64,000 bases of DNA. Source: Capra hircus. Its lineage: Eukaryota > Chordata > Mammalia > Artiodactyla > Bovidae. Shown here piece after piece: positions 46,306-57,554 of the stretch; position 1 is the stretch's first letter, and the number at the start of each line of letters is the position of its first letter. The stretch spans positions 52,565,591-52,629,590 of the forward strand of contig NC_030811.1 of the NCBI RefSeq assembly GCF_001704415.2, in the 5' to 3' direction. Made by a program: the position numbers and the translations under genes. The notes under the pieces were generated by a model. The model did not search any database. It was not told the origin of the DNA and saw only the letters and a program-made list of their open reading frames with translations.

Positions 46306-47434
46306 AAGACGGTCCAATTCCAAAAGTCCTTTCTGATCCTGGGAAGGAGCAGCTATGAATGGAACAGGAACAAAAGCAGTTCAGAGCTGCTGTTCTTGCT
46401 TGTGAATGCCTCCAGACTGTTTGTCACAGGCTCCCCATCCACCCGACCCTTATTTGCCTCACTACAACTGGCTAAGGAGGGTCACGCTTGGCCTGGAAGG
46501 TGCTGAGAGACCTGGCACTGGGCGCAGCTCATCGAAGGGGACCGGGGTCGCCGTTGCTGTGACCTGGGAAGGTGCTGTGGTCCAGCTGGACCCCTCTGCA
46601 GCTGCTCTGAGGTGGCTTGGGCTGCTGTCCAGAGTGCACTAAGCCATAGCCAATGTCAAGGGCTCCTAACATCCAAGCAGGAAACTGTGACTGAAAAGCT
46701 GAAAAAACATATGATCCCATAAAAAGCCGCCTCTGGGGAAACAAGCCATTAGTCAGCCTTATTTATTTATTTTTCCTTCTTGCTGCAAAGTTCAATACCA
46801 ACGAAAGGGCTGTGATTATCATATAAAAGGCTATGCAAAATTGCCCTCCTTGTACAATGTTGAAGAAAACCTCACCCTGGCCCTTCCTTTACCCTGGCCC
46901 TTGGCCACAGTTAGCTTTGTTTGTGTTCTTCAGATTCCTAATGCTTTGACCACAATTGTAATGGCCCACGTTGGAGACACAAGTGTGTCTCAAAATAAAC
47001 AAGCAGAGTTGGAACTCTCCAGAGCCTCCTCTCATCTCCACCCGCACTTCAGCCTTTTATCCTGCCTGATGACGGAGGCTGGAGGAATGGGTGTCGGTGG
47101 CCTTATTAAGACAAGATCTTGCTCAGGAAAAATGTGCTTAATGAGCTTAGGAAATACCTTGTGGTCATGAAAGAGTAATAAAATATCCGCTTTCTTGGGC
47201 AAGATCAGGAAACCTTGACTGTCCATTCAGAGTTTTTGCCAGTTTTACTCAGGAACGTGCTTTTGGAAGGTCAAATGGTTTTTTCCTTTTAATGGGTGTC
47301 AGGAAAAAGACACAATATAATCTTTTGAGGAAAGCCCCATGGTCAACCCATGGATGCAGAAGAACCACGCCTCCTGTCCTTTAGAGATCTCTATTCTAGA
47401 GATGTCAAGCTTTTTTTTTCCCCCTTACCATCTG
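46306..47434 (+). other. Intron C, includes a small CpG cluster
   Basis: About seven CpGs within 46436-46560 in an otherwise CpG-poor region. No exon or transposon recognised. Confidence 0.5.
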
Positions 47435-48503
47435 TATTAGCTTCCCAGGGCTTCTGTAACAAAGTACATGAACCAGGTGGCTTAAAACAACAGATATATA
47501 TTGTCTGACAGTTCTGAAGCCTGGAAATCCAAGATCAAGATGTCAACAGGGTTGATTCCTTCCGAGAGTTGTGAAGGAGACTCTGTTCCATGCCCTCCTC
47601 CTAGGTTCTGATGATTTGTTCCAATTTGGGGGTGTTCCTTGGTCTGTATGTCCACCTTCATTCATATAGTGTTCACCATGTGGATATGTCTCTATCCAGT
47701 TCAGTTCAGTTCAGTCGCTCAGTCGTGTCCGACTCTTTGCGACCCCATGAATCGCAGCATGCCAGGCCTCCCTGTTCATCACCATCTTCCGGAGTTCACT
47801 CAGACTCACGTCCATCGAGTCTGTGATGCCATCCAGCCATCTCATCCTCTGTCATCCCCTTCTCCTCCTGCCCCCAATCCCTCCCAGCATCAGAGTCTTT
47901 TCCAATGAGTCAACTCTTCTCATGAGGTGGCCAAAATACTGGAGTTTCAGCTTTAGCATCATTCCTTCCAAAGAAATCCCAGGGTTGATCTCCTTCAGAA
48001 TGGACTGGTTGGATCTCCTTGCAGTCCAAGGGACTCTCAAGAGTCTTCTCCAACACCACAGTTCAAAAGCATCAATTCTTCGGTGCTCAGCCTTCTTCAC
48101 AGTCCAACTCTCACATCCATACATGACCACAGGAAAAACCAAAGCCTTGACTAGATGGGCCTTAGTTGGCAAAGTAATGTCTCTGCTTTTGAATATACTA
48201 TCTAGGTTGGTTATAACTTTCCTTCCAAGGAGTAAGCGTCTGTTAATTTCATGGCTGTAATCACCATCTGCAGTGATTTTGGAGCCCCCAAAAATAAAGT
48301 CTGACACTGTTTCCACTGTTTCCCCATCTATTTCCCACCAGCTATCCCCTTTTTATCAGGATGCTAATCATATTGGATTAGGGGCCTATCCTACTCTATC
48401 TTAGCTAATCATATCTGTAACTACCCTGTTCCCAAATAAGGTCACAGGGATGTTAGGGCTTAGAATATCAGCAAATGAATTTGGGGAGGGGTACAATTCA
48501 ACA
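47435..48503 (+). repeat. Ancient mammalian repeat, split by BovB
   Basis: Left block 47435-47697 (gtattagcttcccagggctt, ctgtaacaaagtacatg, ggcttaaaacaacagat) and right block 48341-48503 (ccccttttatcaggatgc, catattggattagggg, cccaaataaggtcaca) are consecutive parts of one common old mammalian repeat. I recognise the consensus but cannot fix its family name. Confidence 0.7.
47698..48340 (-). mobile_element. 5'-truncated BovB LINE inserted in an older repeat
   Basis: Antisense from three ttcag units to a truncation after cagtgattttggagccccc and the adjoining segment. Reverse-strand 47852-48316 encodes a 154-residue C-terminal remnant (DSIFKSRDITLPTKAHLVK, LQYFGHLMRR). CTATCC at both junctions is a possible short target-site duplication. 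Confidence 0.92.
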
Positions 48504-48655
48504 TGGCTTCCTTGGTGGCTCAGACTGTAAAGAATCTGTCTGCAGTGTTGGACACCTGGGCTCAATTCCCGGACTGGGAAGAGCCTGGAGGGCTATAATC
48601 CATGGGGTCACAAAGTGTCAGACACAACTGAGCAACTAACACTTTTTTTCACTTC
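48504..48655 (+). mobile_element. Internally deleted Bov-tA SINE with target-site duplication
   Basis: Head (cttccttggtggctcagact) joins directly from ggactgggaag to agcctggagggctataatcc, lacking the central 50-60 bp. Flanks ACAATTCAACA (48493-48503) and ACAATTCAGCA (48656-48666). Confidence 0.93.
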
Positions 48656-48666
48656 ACAATTCAGCA

Positions 48667-49081
48667 CATAACATCATCAGATGGACTTCTCCAAGTTCTC
48701 TTTTACTCAGTAATTCTGAAATTTAGCCAACAGAGGAGTGTGGAGATCCCAACTGAAAACTGAAGCTGAAATTTTATCAGTGTAAAGTTACTCATTGTGT
48801 TTGAGACTTTAGCATTTGCTCATGAGGCGGAGTTTTGTAGGGCTTGAGGAGAGCATATCATGAGGACGCTTTAAAATCCTGTGTAGAGTCCCATGTGGCC
48901 AGGACATGAGTCCTCCTGTCAAGACAACTCTGAGTGAACCATCTTGAAAACTGCCCCTCCAGCACCAGTCAAGCCTTTAGATGAGAACAGCCCCAGCTAA
49001 CGTCTTGCCTGTAATCTCACAAGAGATCCTGAGCCAGAATCATTCAGCCACACTGCTACCAAATTCCTAATCTGGAGAAAT
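48667..49081 (+). other. Intron C, no named element
   Basis: No exon or element recognised. Confidence 0.5.
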
Positions 49082-49361
49082 TGCTGCTGCTGTTGCTGAG
49101 TCACTTCATTTGTGTCCGACTCTTTGCGACCCCATAAGACGGCAGCCCACTAGGCTTCCCCATCCCTGGGATTCTCCAGCAAGAACACTGGAGTGGGTTG
49201 CTATTCCCTTCTCCAGTGCATGAAAGGGAAAAGTGAAAGTGAAGCCACTTAGTCATGTCTGACTCTTAGCGACCCCATGGACTGCAGCTTACCAGGCTCC
49301 TCTGTCCATGGGATTTCCCAGGCAAGAGTACTGGAGTGGGGTGCCATTGCCTTCTCCTATG
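49082..49361 (-). mobile_element. Bov-A2 dimeric SINE
   Basis: Two antisense monomers joined by gtgcatgaaagggaaaagtg and aaagtgaagccacttag; each carries the gactctttgcgacccc or gactcttagcgacccc tail. Confidence 0.93.
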
Positions 49362-49441
49362 AGATTCTAAATGTTTATTCTTTTCAGAAACTGAGTTTGG
49401 GGTTAATTTGTTATGTAGTAACAGAGATCTAATAGAGCTTC

Positions 49442-49558
49442 CCTGTTACCCCCAACCCTGGAAAACCCAATCTGCTTTGTGAACGGCATTATCCTGACAA
49501 CACTGAGAAGGACAGTTAAGCCAACAGTGACACAGGTCTTAGGGGTAAGAAATTTTTC
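49442..49558 (+). repeat. Copy A of a diverged about 100-bp direct repeat
   Basis: Shares caaccctggaaaa, ccaatctg, ttatcctgacaac and caacagtg in order with 50907-51010. About three-quarters identical by eye, with a 12-base length difference. Confidence 0.75.
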
Positions 49559-49689
49559 TGGTTGTATTTATTTGCTTTCCTTTTTTTTTTTTTAAAGGAA
49601 ATGGAACAAATGTACTTCCAATGCAATTAAAAATAAATATAGTTTATTAACTACAAGCGATTTTGGCCAAAAATGGCAGTTTTGTTCAC

Positions 49690-49912
49690 TTCAGCTGCAG
49701 GATAGTAAAATGGGAAGAGTACAGAGTTCTGAATCAAGCTGTCTGTACTCAAATCCCAACTTTTACCAGCTATGTGATCCTGGGGTAATTGCTGTACCTC
49801 CCCGTTTTAGTTTTATCATCTGTAAAATGAAATAATTATAATAGTATCCACCTCATAGAAAAGAGTTAATGAAGGCAATAACTTAGAACTGTGTCTGGCA
49901 CACAGTAAGATT
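49690..49912 (+). mobile_element. MIR SINE
   Basis: Near full-length sense MIR: caaatcccaacttttaccag, ctatgtgatcctggggtaat, catctgtaaaatgaaataat, tgtctggcacacagtaag. Confidence 0.85.
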
Positions 49913-50236
49913 AAGTTCCTAATTTTGAGAACACAGGGGAGGGAAGATAACATGAAATGTCCCATATTGGAGCTATGACACATGTTGAAAGAGGCAACTT
50001 CACAGGAAATGGGAACTCAGAACTTGTGTGATGAAGCTAAGACCATGCTTCCATAATCTACCTTCCTCAACCTTTAGATATATGCGAACATAATAAACTT
50101 CAGGAGGAAAGGCAACTGTCTGTAAGTTACAGAAGAGACACTGATGGCAGATGACTTGTTCAGGGCTGTGAGACTCATGGAAACCCCGATTGCCACATCA
50201 CTCCCAGCAGAATTGCTGTCTTTCTTTCCTTTCATT

Positions 50237-50355
50237 GGAGAAGGAAATGGCCACCCACTCCAGTACTCTTGCCTGGAGAATTCTATGGACAGAGGAGTGG
50301 GACAGGCTACATACAGTCTATGGAATCGCAGAGAGTCGGACAGCTGTGCAACTAA
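50237..50355 (+). mobile_element. Short Bov-A-type SINE with perfect 13-bp target-site duplication
   Basis: Monomer from ggagaaggaaatggccaccc to gagtcggacagctgtgcaac. CTTTCCTTTCATT is at 50224-50236 and 50356-50368. Confidence 0.95.
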
Positions 50356-50368
50356 CTTTCCTTTCATT

Positions 50369-51634
50369 TATACCTACATTTAAATGGAGGTGGTGACCTA
50401 TCATACATTGTCGGGAAATCATATCAGAAAGTGCCACAAGGATTTCCTGAAGGACACAGTGTTTTAAACTCTGCTTGATAAGAAATTCTTAATGTCTGAA
50501 AGGCTAAAGGACATGTTGATAGGATTTTGCGCTCTGCATTTTATTTGACACTTTCTGAGAAGCCTTCAGTGGACTTAGTCTTGTATTAGGTAGAGACAGC
50601 CTCCTTTTTTGTTCTAAAGGAGCTTGAAATTCCTGTACTGGGTCTTACTTCCTGGTACAGTAACCACACCTGAGCATGTTGTGGGGTGCCCATCCTGAAC
50701 CAGTGCCCTGAGTGGTTGGTCTTTGTCCTCCTCCTCAGCCCCCTCCCTCCCCTCCTTCTCTTAGATGGTACTACACAGGCTGAGTCAATATCTGTAAAAA
50801 TTAAACCCAGTGTCAAAGTTTAGGTGTCACAATGACAAGTCAAGTTTGGGATTCCAATATTTGCTTTTGTCACAGGATTTTTCAGTTACATTCCAGGAAC
50901 TCAGATCCTGTCACTCAACCCTGGAAAAGCAAATCTGTATTATCCTGACAACTTCTGGTGAAAAGACATCCAGATCAACAGTGCCTCAGGGCTCAGGGAT
51001 AGGAATTTCTAGAAGAAAAAAAAACCAAAACAAAGAAAGAGAGAGAGGCATTTTGATCCAATTGCCCTTCATATTGTGTTCCTGTCCAATTTGCTAGAAA
51101 ATTTCCCACTGGCTGTTGGCTCATTCTCAAGTTGGAGTGCAGTCTTTCAGAGATTACTCTGTACACGGAGAGACAAGGAACTCTTTATTACACAGAATGG
51201 GGAGGCCCTGGCTTTTAGGAAGGGTAGACGGAGGCTACCCTCTGGCCTCTGTGTCTTAGCCCCGCCTCTCCTTCCAGGGCTCCTTCCTTTCCCAGTGGAA
51301 GGAGAAAGACCATGGTGACCCCTTGACTACTTCGGCTGGAAGGGGAATGAGATTTAAACTAAGTAACAACTAAAGCAATCCTTCCCCTGACCAGGGGGCC
51401 TCTTACACAACTATTACTGTAGCAGGAGACTTCCAGGAGAGAATTCCAGTGGGAGGGGCCACTCCTTGTTTACCCACTTTTCTCAAAATGGGAGAATTTT
51501 CAAAGGGGAGAAGTCTCAGATAGCATTTTCTTCTCTTCATGTCCACTTCGTCTTTCATTTATCTTGCCTTCCTTCACTTCTGCTCATTTAAAAGGCCTGG
51601 ATTTTTGGATAGCCACCTTCCTTGTTTTCATAGC
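50369..51634 (+). other. Intron C, contains copy B of the local repeat
   Basis: Apart from 50907-51010, no named element. No exon. Confidence 0.5.
50907..51010 (+). repeat. Copy B of a diverged about 100-bp direct repeat
   Basis: Partner of 49442-49558, same orientation, 1.4 kb apart. Confidence 0.75.
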
Positions 51635-51985
51635 AAACATTTATGTAGCGCTTCCATGTTAATTCATTTAGACTTCACGAAAGCCCCATGAGACAAGTGC
51701 TACAGCTTTCCCCTTTTCTTTGGTTGTTCAGTTGCCAGGTCATGTCCGACTCTTCATGACCCCATGGAGTACAGCATGCCAGGCTTCCTTGCCCTCTGTC
51801 ATCTCCCGAGATTTGCCCAAGTTCATGTCCATTGAATTGCTGATGCCATCCAACCAGCTCAGCTCATCTCCCCACTTTAGAGATTAGAAAACTGAGGCAC
51901 AGAGAGGTGAAGTGACTTTCCCAGGGTCACAAAGCCCAGAGTTGACCCCAACTGGTCAGACTGTAGAATCTGAGTTCTCCTACCT
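51635..51985 (-). mobile_element. MIR SINE split by a BovB piece
   Basis: Left half 51635-51721 (ttatgtagcgcttccatgtt, cttcacgaaagccccatgag) and right half 51870-51985 (gaaaactgaggcacagagag, cccagggtcacaaagccc) are consecutive antisense MIR segments. Confidence 0.85.
51722..51869 (-). mobile_element. Older BovB 3'-end fragment
   Basis: ggttgttcagttgccaggtc, tgtccgactcttcatgaccc, catgtccattgaattgctga, atgccatccaacca: reversed BovB tail, more diverged than the other copies. Inserted in a MIR. Confidence 0.85.
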
Positions 51986-52283
51986 CTGGTGACCCACATT
52001 GCTCCCCTCATATTATTTATTTCTCTTTAGAAATTCATTCTTTCCTAATAATTTGTTTTTTTTACTGAAGGGCTTGTGTGTCACAGCTCCCATTTCAGGT
52101 TCCTCCCAGTTCTGGGTGAATTACTCAGTGAAATAAGGTGAAGGCTTTGCCAACAGCAAAATCCCCCCTCATCTATGTATACATTCTTAAATAAGGCCCA
52201 GCCCAGCCCCGCAGGGGCAGCCCTGCTAGGAATGCTAGATCAGGCCTGATTTGATAACAGATTCGCACTTTTTGCAGGAATAC

Positions 52284-52625
52284 AGCCCTTTCTCAGTATC
52301 TACAGGTGTTTGGTTCCAGAAGCCCTGAAGATACCAAAATCTGAGGCTCCTCAAGTCCCTTCTATATAGACTATATTTCCATAAAACTTAAGCACATCCT
52401 CCACATTCTTTAAATCATCTTGAGATTGCTTCTAACACATAATACAATGTAAATGTGGTATAAATTGTTGTAAATACAACGTAAATGCTATGTAAGTAGT
52501 TGGCAGTATGTGGCAAATCCAAGATCCAAGGTTGTGTTTTTTGGAACTTCTGATCCCCTCCCTCCAGTTTTCATCCACAGTTGGTTGAATCCATGGATGT
52601 GAATCTAATATACAGAAGTGGAGGC
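52284..52625 (+). mobile_element. Tigger-class (MER2-like) DNA transposon fossil
   Basis: cagtatctacaggtgtttgg, ttccagaagccctgaagata, aatacaatgtaaatg and a closing tccacagttggttgaatcca follow the order of a pogo/Tigger non-autonomous element. Confidence 0.7.
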
Positions 52626-52683
52626 TCTGTTCCCTGCTGGCTGCAAATATCAAAGTCCTCCAGAGTTAAGCTTAGTTTCTTTA

Positions 52684-52924
52684 GGAAAAGTAGATGGAGG
52701 GAAAGAGAAAGGAAGGAGAAGAGAGGGAAGGAAGGGGAAAGGAAGGAGAAAAGAAGGGAAGAAGGATGGAAGGAAGGATAAATAGAAAGAAGGGAGGGAG
52801 AGAGCGAGAAGAAGGGGACAGGAAAGAAGGGAGGGAGGGAGGGAGAGGAAAAGAAGAGAAAGAAGAGAGAAAAGGAGGGGAAAAGGGGGGGAACGAATGG
52901 GAAGGAAGGAAGAAGGCAGAATAG
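52684..52924 (+). repeat. Purine-rich (GGAA/GGGA)n tract, about 240 bp
   Basis: Almost all G and A on the + strand with a handful of T or C interruptions. The complementary T/C strand gives a spurious S/F/P-rich reading frame. Confidence 0.95.
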
Positions 52925-53809
52925 AATATTCATTGTCTTGGTTACCATGAATTTTTCAGGGAAGATATTCTTTCAGGCCTCCTAAACCTGACCATTTGGG
53001 CAGCACGCTTCTGATCCCCCTGGACTGGGACATGCTAACTTCTGCCACACGAAAACTACATTTGGAAGCCTGGTTACCTTCTCCAGGTTTCCTCTCTAGA
53101 AAGAAGGAATGGAAAATAATGTAGCAACTTCAGTGAAACACATCGGACCAATTCAAGGTTCTGAGCCCAGAGCTGTAAAGGGGCCCTCAGAGACCCGGAG
53201 ACTTTTTGGGGCTGCCAAAATGTTTAATGTCTAAAGTCACTCCTCGTGGAGTGTCTGATTTCCTTGTAGGATAACACATAACCTGCCTGGGACACGAGCA
53301 GAACAGTGCTCAAGAAGCCGCTGACCTGGAGGGCACACGAGGGGGCCTTTTTCTGGCCTCCTCTACTTCAGAGACAGAATCATTTCAAGAGAACAGTGGG
53401 GAATGTGCGCCTGCAGAGTTTGCAGAGGTTCTGTGCCATGGCATCTGTATTTCTCCATCCCTTCTTGGCATCTGTTTCTCCTTTTGCTTCTTCTCTTCTT
53501 TTCCATCGCGAGGTGCATCTCCATGGAATGTTGTCTTTGCTGCCTGCCAAGTACTGAACTCCCTTCCAGCCCCCAAACTCGTTGATTCTCCCAGTCATGG
53601 GCATGCTATCTCTGCTGTTTCTAGGGCCTGATCCAGCTCAGATCTCAAGTCCCTTGCAGTAAGATTTGACACCTTCAGGAGGCAGCAGTGGGCTGGCCTG
53701 ACCAGCCAGGGGTTTGTGGAATCACTTACTGAATAAGGCTCAGTTCCAGCATTCCAGTACAGAGACAGTCATCAGTCTTAAATTATTCATATTATTTATA
53801 GCATCAGTA
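52925..53809 (+). other. Intron C, no named element
   Basis: No exon or transposon recognised. Confidence 0.5.
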
Positions 53810-54350
53810 CCATTTCAAGTAATATCTACCACTGGTTACTGAACATTCATCAGATGCTGTGAACATACTAATTGCTTGTGAGTGTTACCTACTGCCTGTT
53901 CAGTAGTATTTATGCACACAGTCTTACTTAGTTTCACTTAATCCTCACACAGAGAAGGCAATGGCACCCCACTCCAGTACTCTTGCCTGGAGAATCCCAT
54001 GGACGGAGGAGCCTGGTGGGCTGCAGTCCATGGGGTCGCTAAGAGTTGGACATGACTGAGTGACTTCACTTTCACTTTTCACTTTCATACATTGGAGAAG
54101 GAAATGGCAACCCACTCCAGTGTTCTTGCCTGGAGAATCCCAGGGATGGGGGAGCTTGGTGGGCTGCCGTCCATGGGGTCGCACAGAGTCGGGCACGACT
54201 AAAGTGACTTAGCAGTAGCAATCCTCACACAACCCTAAAAAGGAGCTATTTGATGCCCATTTTTCAGATGAGGAGACTGAAACCTGGGTGATTAAGTAAC
54301 TTGCTTAAGGTCACTCTACCAGTACTTGGAAGTCTAACTGACCCTGGTTT
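53810..54350 (-). mobile_element. MIR SINE split by Bov-A2
   Basis: Antisense MIR text ends at cttaatcctcacac (53951) and resumes at 54220 with the same aatcctcacac, then cagatgaggagactgaaacc and taacttgcttaaggtcac. Confidence 0.8.
53952..54219 (+). mobile_element. Bov-A2 dimeric SINE with perfect 12-bp target-site duplication
   Basis: Complete dimer: both monomers start with gagaaggcaatggc or ggagaaggaaatggc, linked by cactttcacttttcacttt. AATCCTCACACA is at 53940-53951 and 54220-54231. Confidence 0.97.
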
Positions 54351-54404
54351 GTTTTCCTCCATCGTTATACCTCCAACAGTACTGGCTACCAAGGATTACA
54401 CATG

Positions 54405-54540
54405 CACCATGTCCTATAACTGTGCCAGAAGTTTCATGTATGTTTGATTTAATCCTCATAATCATCTTGCAAGATGGGAGGATTGACTCCATTTTTCAGC
54501 TAAGGAAACTGAGGGTTAGAGGTGGAAAATGACCACTCTG
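54405..54540 (-). mobile_element. MIR SINE
   Basis: Antisense MIR: tgatttaatcctcataatc, tttttcagctaaggaaactg, gggttagaggtgg. Confidence 0.7.
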
Positions 54541-55492
54541 GTATAGCCACTGAAGCCCAATAAATGTTTAGAACAGCTCTGAACTTCACCACCAAAACAC
54601 AAAAGAAGTTTCTATAACATCCATTTAAAGACTTTCTGTTTTTCAAGATAGCAGAGTGTCTGCATTTATTTTGAGCACATGGTCGTTTAAAATTATACCC
54701 TGAGACAAACGCACCTGATGTGGATGCCTGGGAATGGACTCAGAGAAGGTGCAGACTGCTGGGATTACTGGAGAAAGTGGAACATAGTCTATTTGGATGA
54801 ATACAGGGGGAGCTCAGTGAGTCAGAAATGAGTGGTTGCTTGATATTCCTGTGAGTGCAAAAGAGGGAAAGATTCCGGAGAAGAACATGAACTCCCAACA
54901 AGATTTCCAGATTTGTTTACAAATCTTGCAAATTCATAACTGATTTGTCAGAGGCCCCAAATAAGGTCAGTAGTCTGTCATGAGAAAGGAGAACTGAATC
55001 TCAGTTTAAATCCCTCCAATCATACTTGATATATGGACATCCTTCTTTTTCTGATTCAATCTTGCTTTTATATTAAGCAGTTTTGGGTGAAGTTTGTGTG
55101 TCTAACCATGTACCTACTGGTCATTGCCTACCTTATGTACCTTTTACTAATAAATCTCTGTAAATGAATATGACCAAATTCTAGTGAAATATTTTTAAAT
55201 GTCACTTACAGAAATACTGGGGGGGAGGAAAATCTATATGTTGCCTCCATGCTTTCTTAACTCCTTTCAACTAGGCGCATGGACCCAGCCCTACACTGAA
55301 GTCTTCCACATTGCCATTCCCTGAAAGTATTTCTAGTGCAGCTAACATCATTTCTAAGCTGTAAATCCTCTACTCTGGGCACCATGTAAGTATTCAGAGG
55401 GACATTTTGGCTCAAATGCCAATATTTTGCTTTAAAGAACAGTGAGTAAAAACAGACTTTTGTTTTTAAAGTTTAAAACCAAGGTAAAGTTA
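54541..55492 (+). other. Intron C, no named element
   Basis: No exon or transposon recognised. Confidence 0.5.
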
Positions 55493-55740
55493 GAGGTGGT
55501 GAGCTTAACCGTGTGCCAGTTATTGTTCTAGGTGCTTTTGTGTTTCTTCTCGTTAAAAACAAAAATGAAAACAAACCACCAAAAACAAAAAAACAGAGAA
55601 CACCTATAAGATGGGTGCTATTGTCATTCCCATTTTACAGATAAGAAAACTGAGAAAGATTAAGCAGCATGCTCGAATTCATATAACTGGTTAATGGCAG
55701 AACTGGGATTTGAACCCAGGTGAGCCTAACTCCAGACTAG
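55493..55740 (-). mobile_element. MIR SINE with A-rich interruption
   Basis: Antisense MIR from gtgccagttattgttctagg to gggatttgaacccaggtgag, with an A/C-rich insertion at about 55553-55600. Confidence 0.8.
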
Positions 55741-56012
55741 ACACTGTCTTTATGTTATACTGTGCTATGAAGGGAATAAAGCCCCGTGTATTATTCTGGG
55801 GCATCAGTCATTGAAAAAAATTTTGTTTGCAGAAACCTATAGAAAACACCAATCCTGAGAACCAGCTTCCTACAGCCCCAGCTGACAGACGGCTATACTT
55901 ACACCGAAACTCTAGTTCACTTTGTGCCAGCTCTGAACAGGTTGAAAATTCGCAGAGTAACCTGGCTGTGTTTGGCTCCTCTAGCAATGTGTCAGTGACT
56001 CTGGGAGTCTGA

Positions 56013-56130
56013 AGGTCTGTGCTCCAGTTCTAGCTCCATTAATCAGTGGCCACTGGAACCTTGGACAAATTGCTTAAGTTGTGAAGTATCGATCAAATGG
56101 GCAACAGTAATACTTCTGTCTATTTAAACT
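56013..56130 (+). mobile_element. MIR SINE
   Basis: Sense MIR text: gctccagttctagctccatt, accttggacaaattgctt. Confidence 0.6.
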
Positions 56131-57174
56131 CTGAAAACTCTCCTATGATCTACAGAGATTGAGAGAAAAGAGTAACATCCAACATCATAATTTTAAGACC
56201 TATAAACTTTAGATTAAAGGGATGTAGATGCCATGTCTTTTCTGGACATGTGAGGAATGAGATTAAAATGATTTTAGACTCACTGGGACTAAGAAGAAGA
56301 CTTGTATTTTAATTTCCTTTTAAGTAAAACCCTAGTATTCAAAGCTAGGTGATTTTGCCACAGATAATGGCATGGAAAGTGATTTTGCCTGTCTGAAAAT
56401 GCTTGCAACTACTTCAGATGTGATTCTGTAATAATATTTTGGCAGTGGTCAAGATATAGTTATACCCTTCCTTTGAAGAACAGCATTTTAAAAGACTGGG
56501 GGGAAAAATGTCTTCTGTCTCCATCTAACAAGATGTGCTATATCTTTTGGTGTCAATTTTATAAACCAATATTATTTAGAAACTTATCCTCAAGTAAAAT
56601 TCCAAATTTATTGGCATAAAGTTTAGAAAATATCCTCTTTCTCTTTTCATTTTCCATGGCATATATGGCAATAAGCTTTTTTCATTCCTGATGTAAAGTA
56701 TGCCTCATTTTTTTTTCCTTGATTGGTTTTGATGGGAGCCAATCAGTTTTGTCAATGTTTCCCAAGGATCAAGCTTTGGCTTTGTCAGTTTTCTTCACTG
56801 TACGTGTTCCTTATTTCCTTGATTACTCCTTTTATTTTTCATAATTTTATTGTACTTTCTTTGAGTATAGTTTGCCCTTCTTTTTGTAACTACTTGAGAT
56901 GGACACTTAGATCAATTGTGATTTCAACCATTCTTCCTTTCTAACAATACACTTAAAGCTATACATTTACATCCAAACACATATTTCGCTATATTCCGCA
57001 AGTTTTGATATATTAAGTTTTCATTACCATTCAATGGGAAATATTTTCTAATTTTCATTGCGATTTCCTCTTTAACCCGTTAGTTATTTAGAAGCAATGT
57101 TGTTTCAATAGCAAACATTTGGGAATTTTCTAGTCATGCTTCTGTTGCTTATTCTAGCTTGATTTCATTGTGCT
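56131..57174 (+). other. Intron C, AT-rich, no named element
   Basis: T-rich from about 56640 to 57000. The phrases ctttgtcagttttcttcactg and ttagaagcaatgttgtttc suggest an old L1 coding remnant at about 56720-57175, but I cannot place it firmly. No CREB5 exon. Confidence 0.4.
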
Positions 57175-57345
57175 CAGAGAACTTGCTTAACCTCTCTGTG
57201 CCTCAACTTCTTGTCTGTAAAATGGGGATAATAATAATATTTTTCTCAAAGAAATCTTGTGAGCATTAAGTTTGGTAACATATTAAAACCAGCACCTGAG
57301 ACATGAGTACTTGGCACCATCAATAAATGTTAGCTATTATTAATT
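57175..57345 (+). mobile_element. MIR SINE 3' half
   Basis: cttgcttaacctctctgtgc, gtctgtaaaatggggataat, caccatcaataaatgttagc. Confidence 0.85.
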
Positions 57346-57401
57346 AATTTTATTATTGGTTCTTGTGTTGGCTCTAATATAAGCATCATTGCCTGTCAGT
57401 A

Positions 57402-57554
57402 TCCCGTCCTGGGTTGGGAAGATCTCCTGAAGGAGGGCATGGCAACTCATTCCAGTATTCTTGCCTGGAGAATCCCAGGGAGAGAGGAGCCTGACGGACT
57501 ACACTCCATAGGGTTGCAAAGAGTCGGACATGCATGAAGCGATTTAGCACACAT
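57402..57554 (+). mobile_element. Bov-tA-type SINE, 5'-truncated
   Basis: Starts within the body (cctgggttgggaagatctcc) and ends catgaagcgatttagcac. Confidence 0.92.

Noticed and set aside
52571..52948. Ser/Phe/Pro-rich 125-residue minus-strand frame
   Set aside because: Artefact of the purine-rich tract read on its pyrimidine strand.
53336..53352. cacgagggggcc as a second CTCF site
   Set aside because: Two or more mismatches in the invariant part of the core.
3789..57554. tRNA genes suggested by tRNA-like heads in SINEs
   Set aside because: These are Bov-tA and CHR SINE heads fused to SINE bodies, without intact cloverleaf and acceptor ends.
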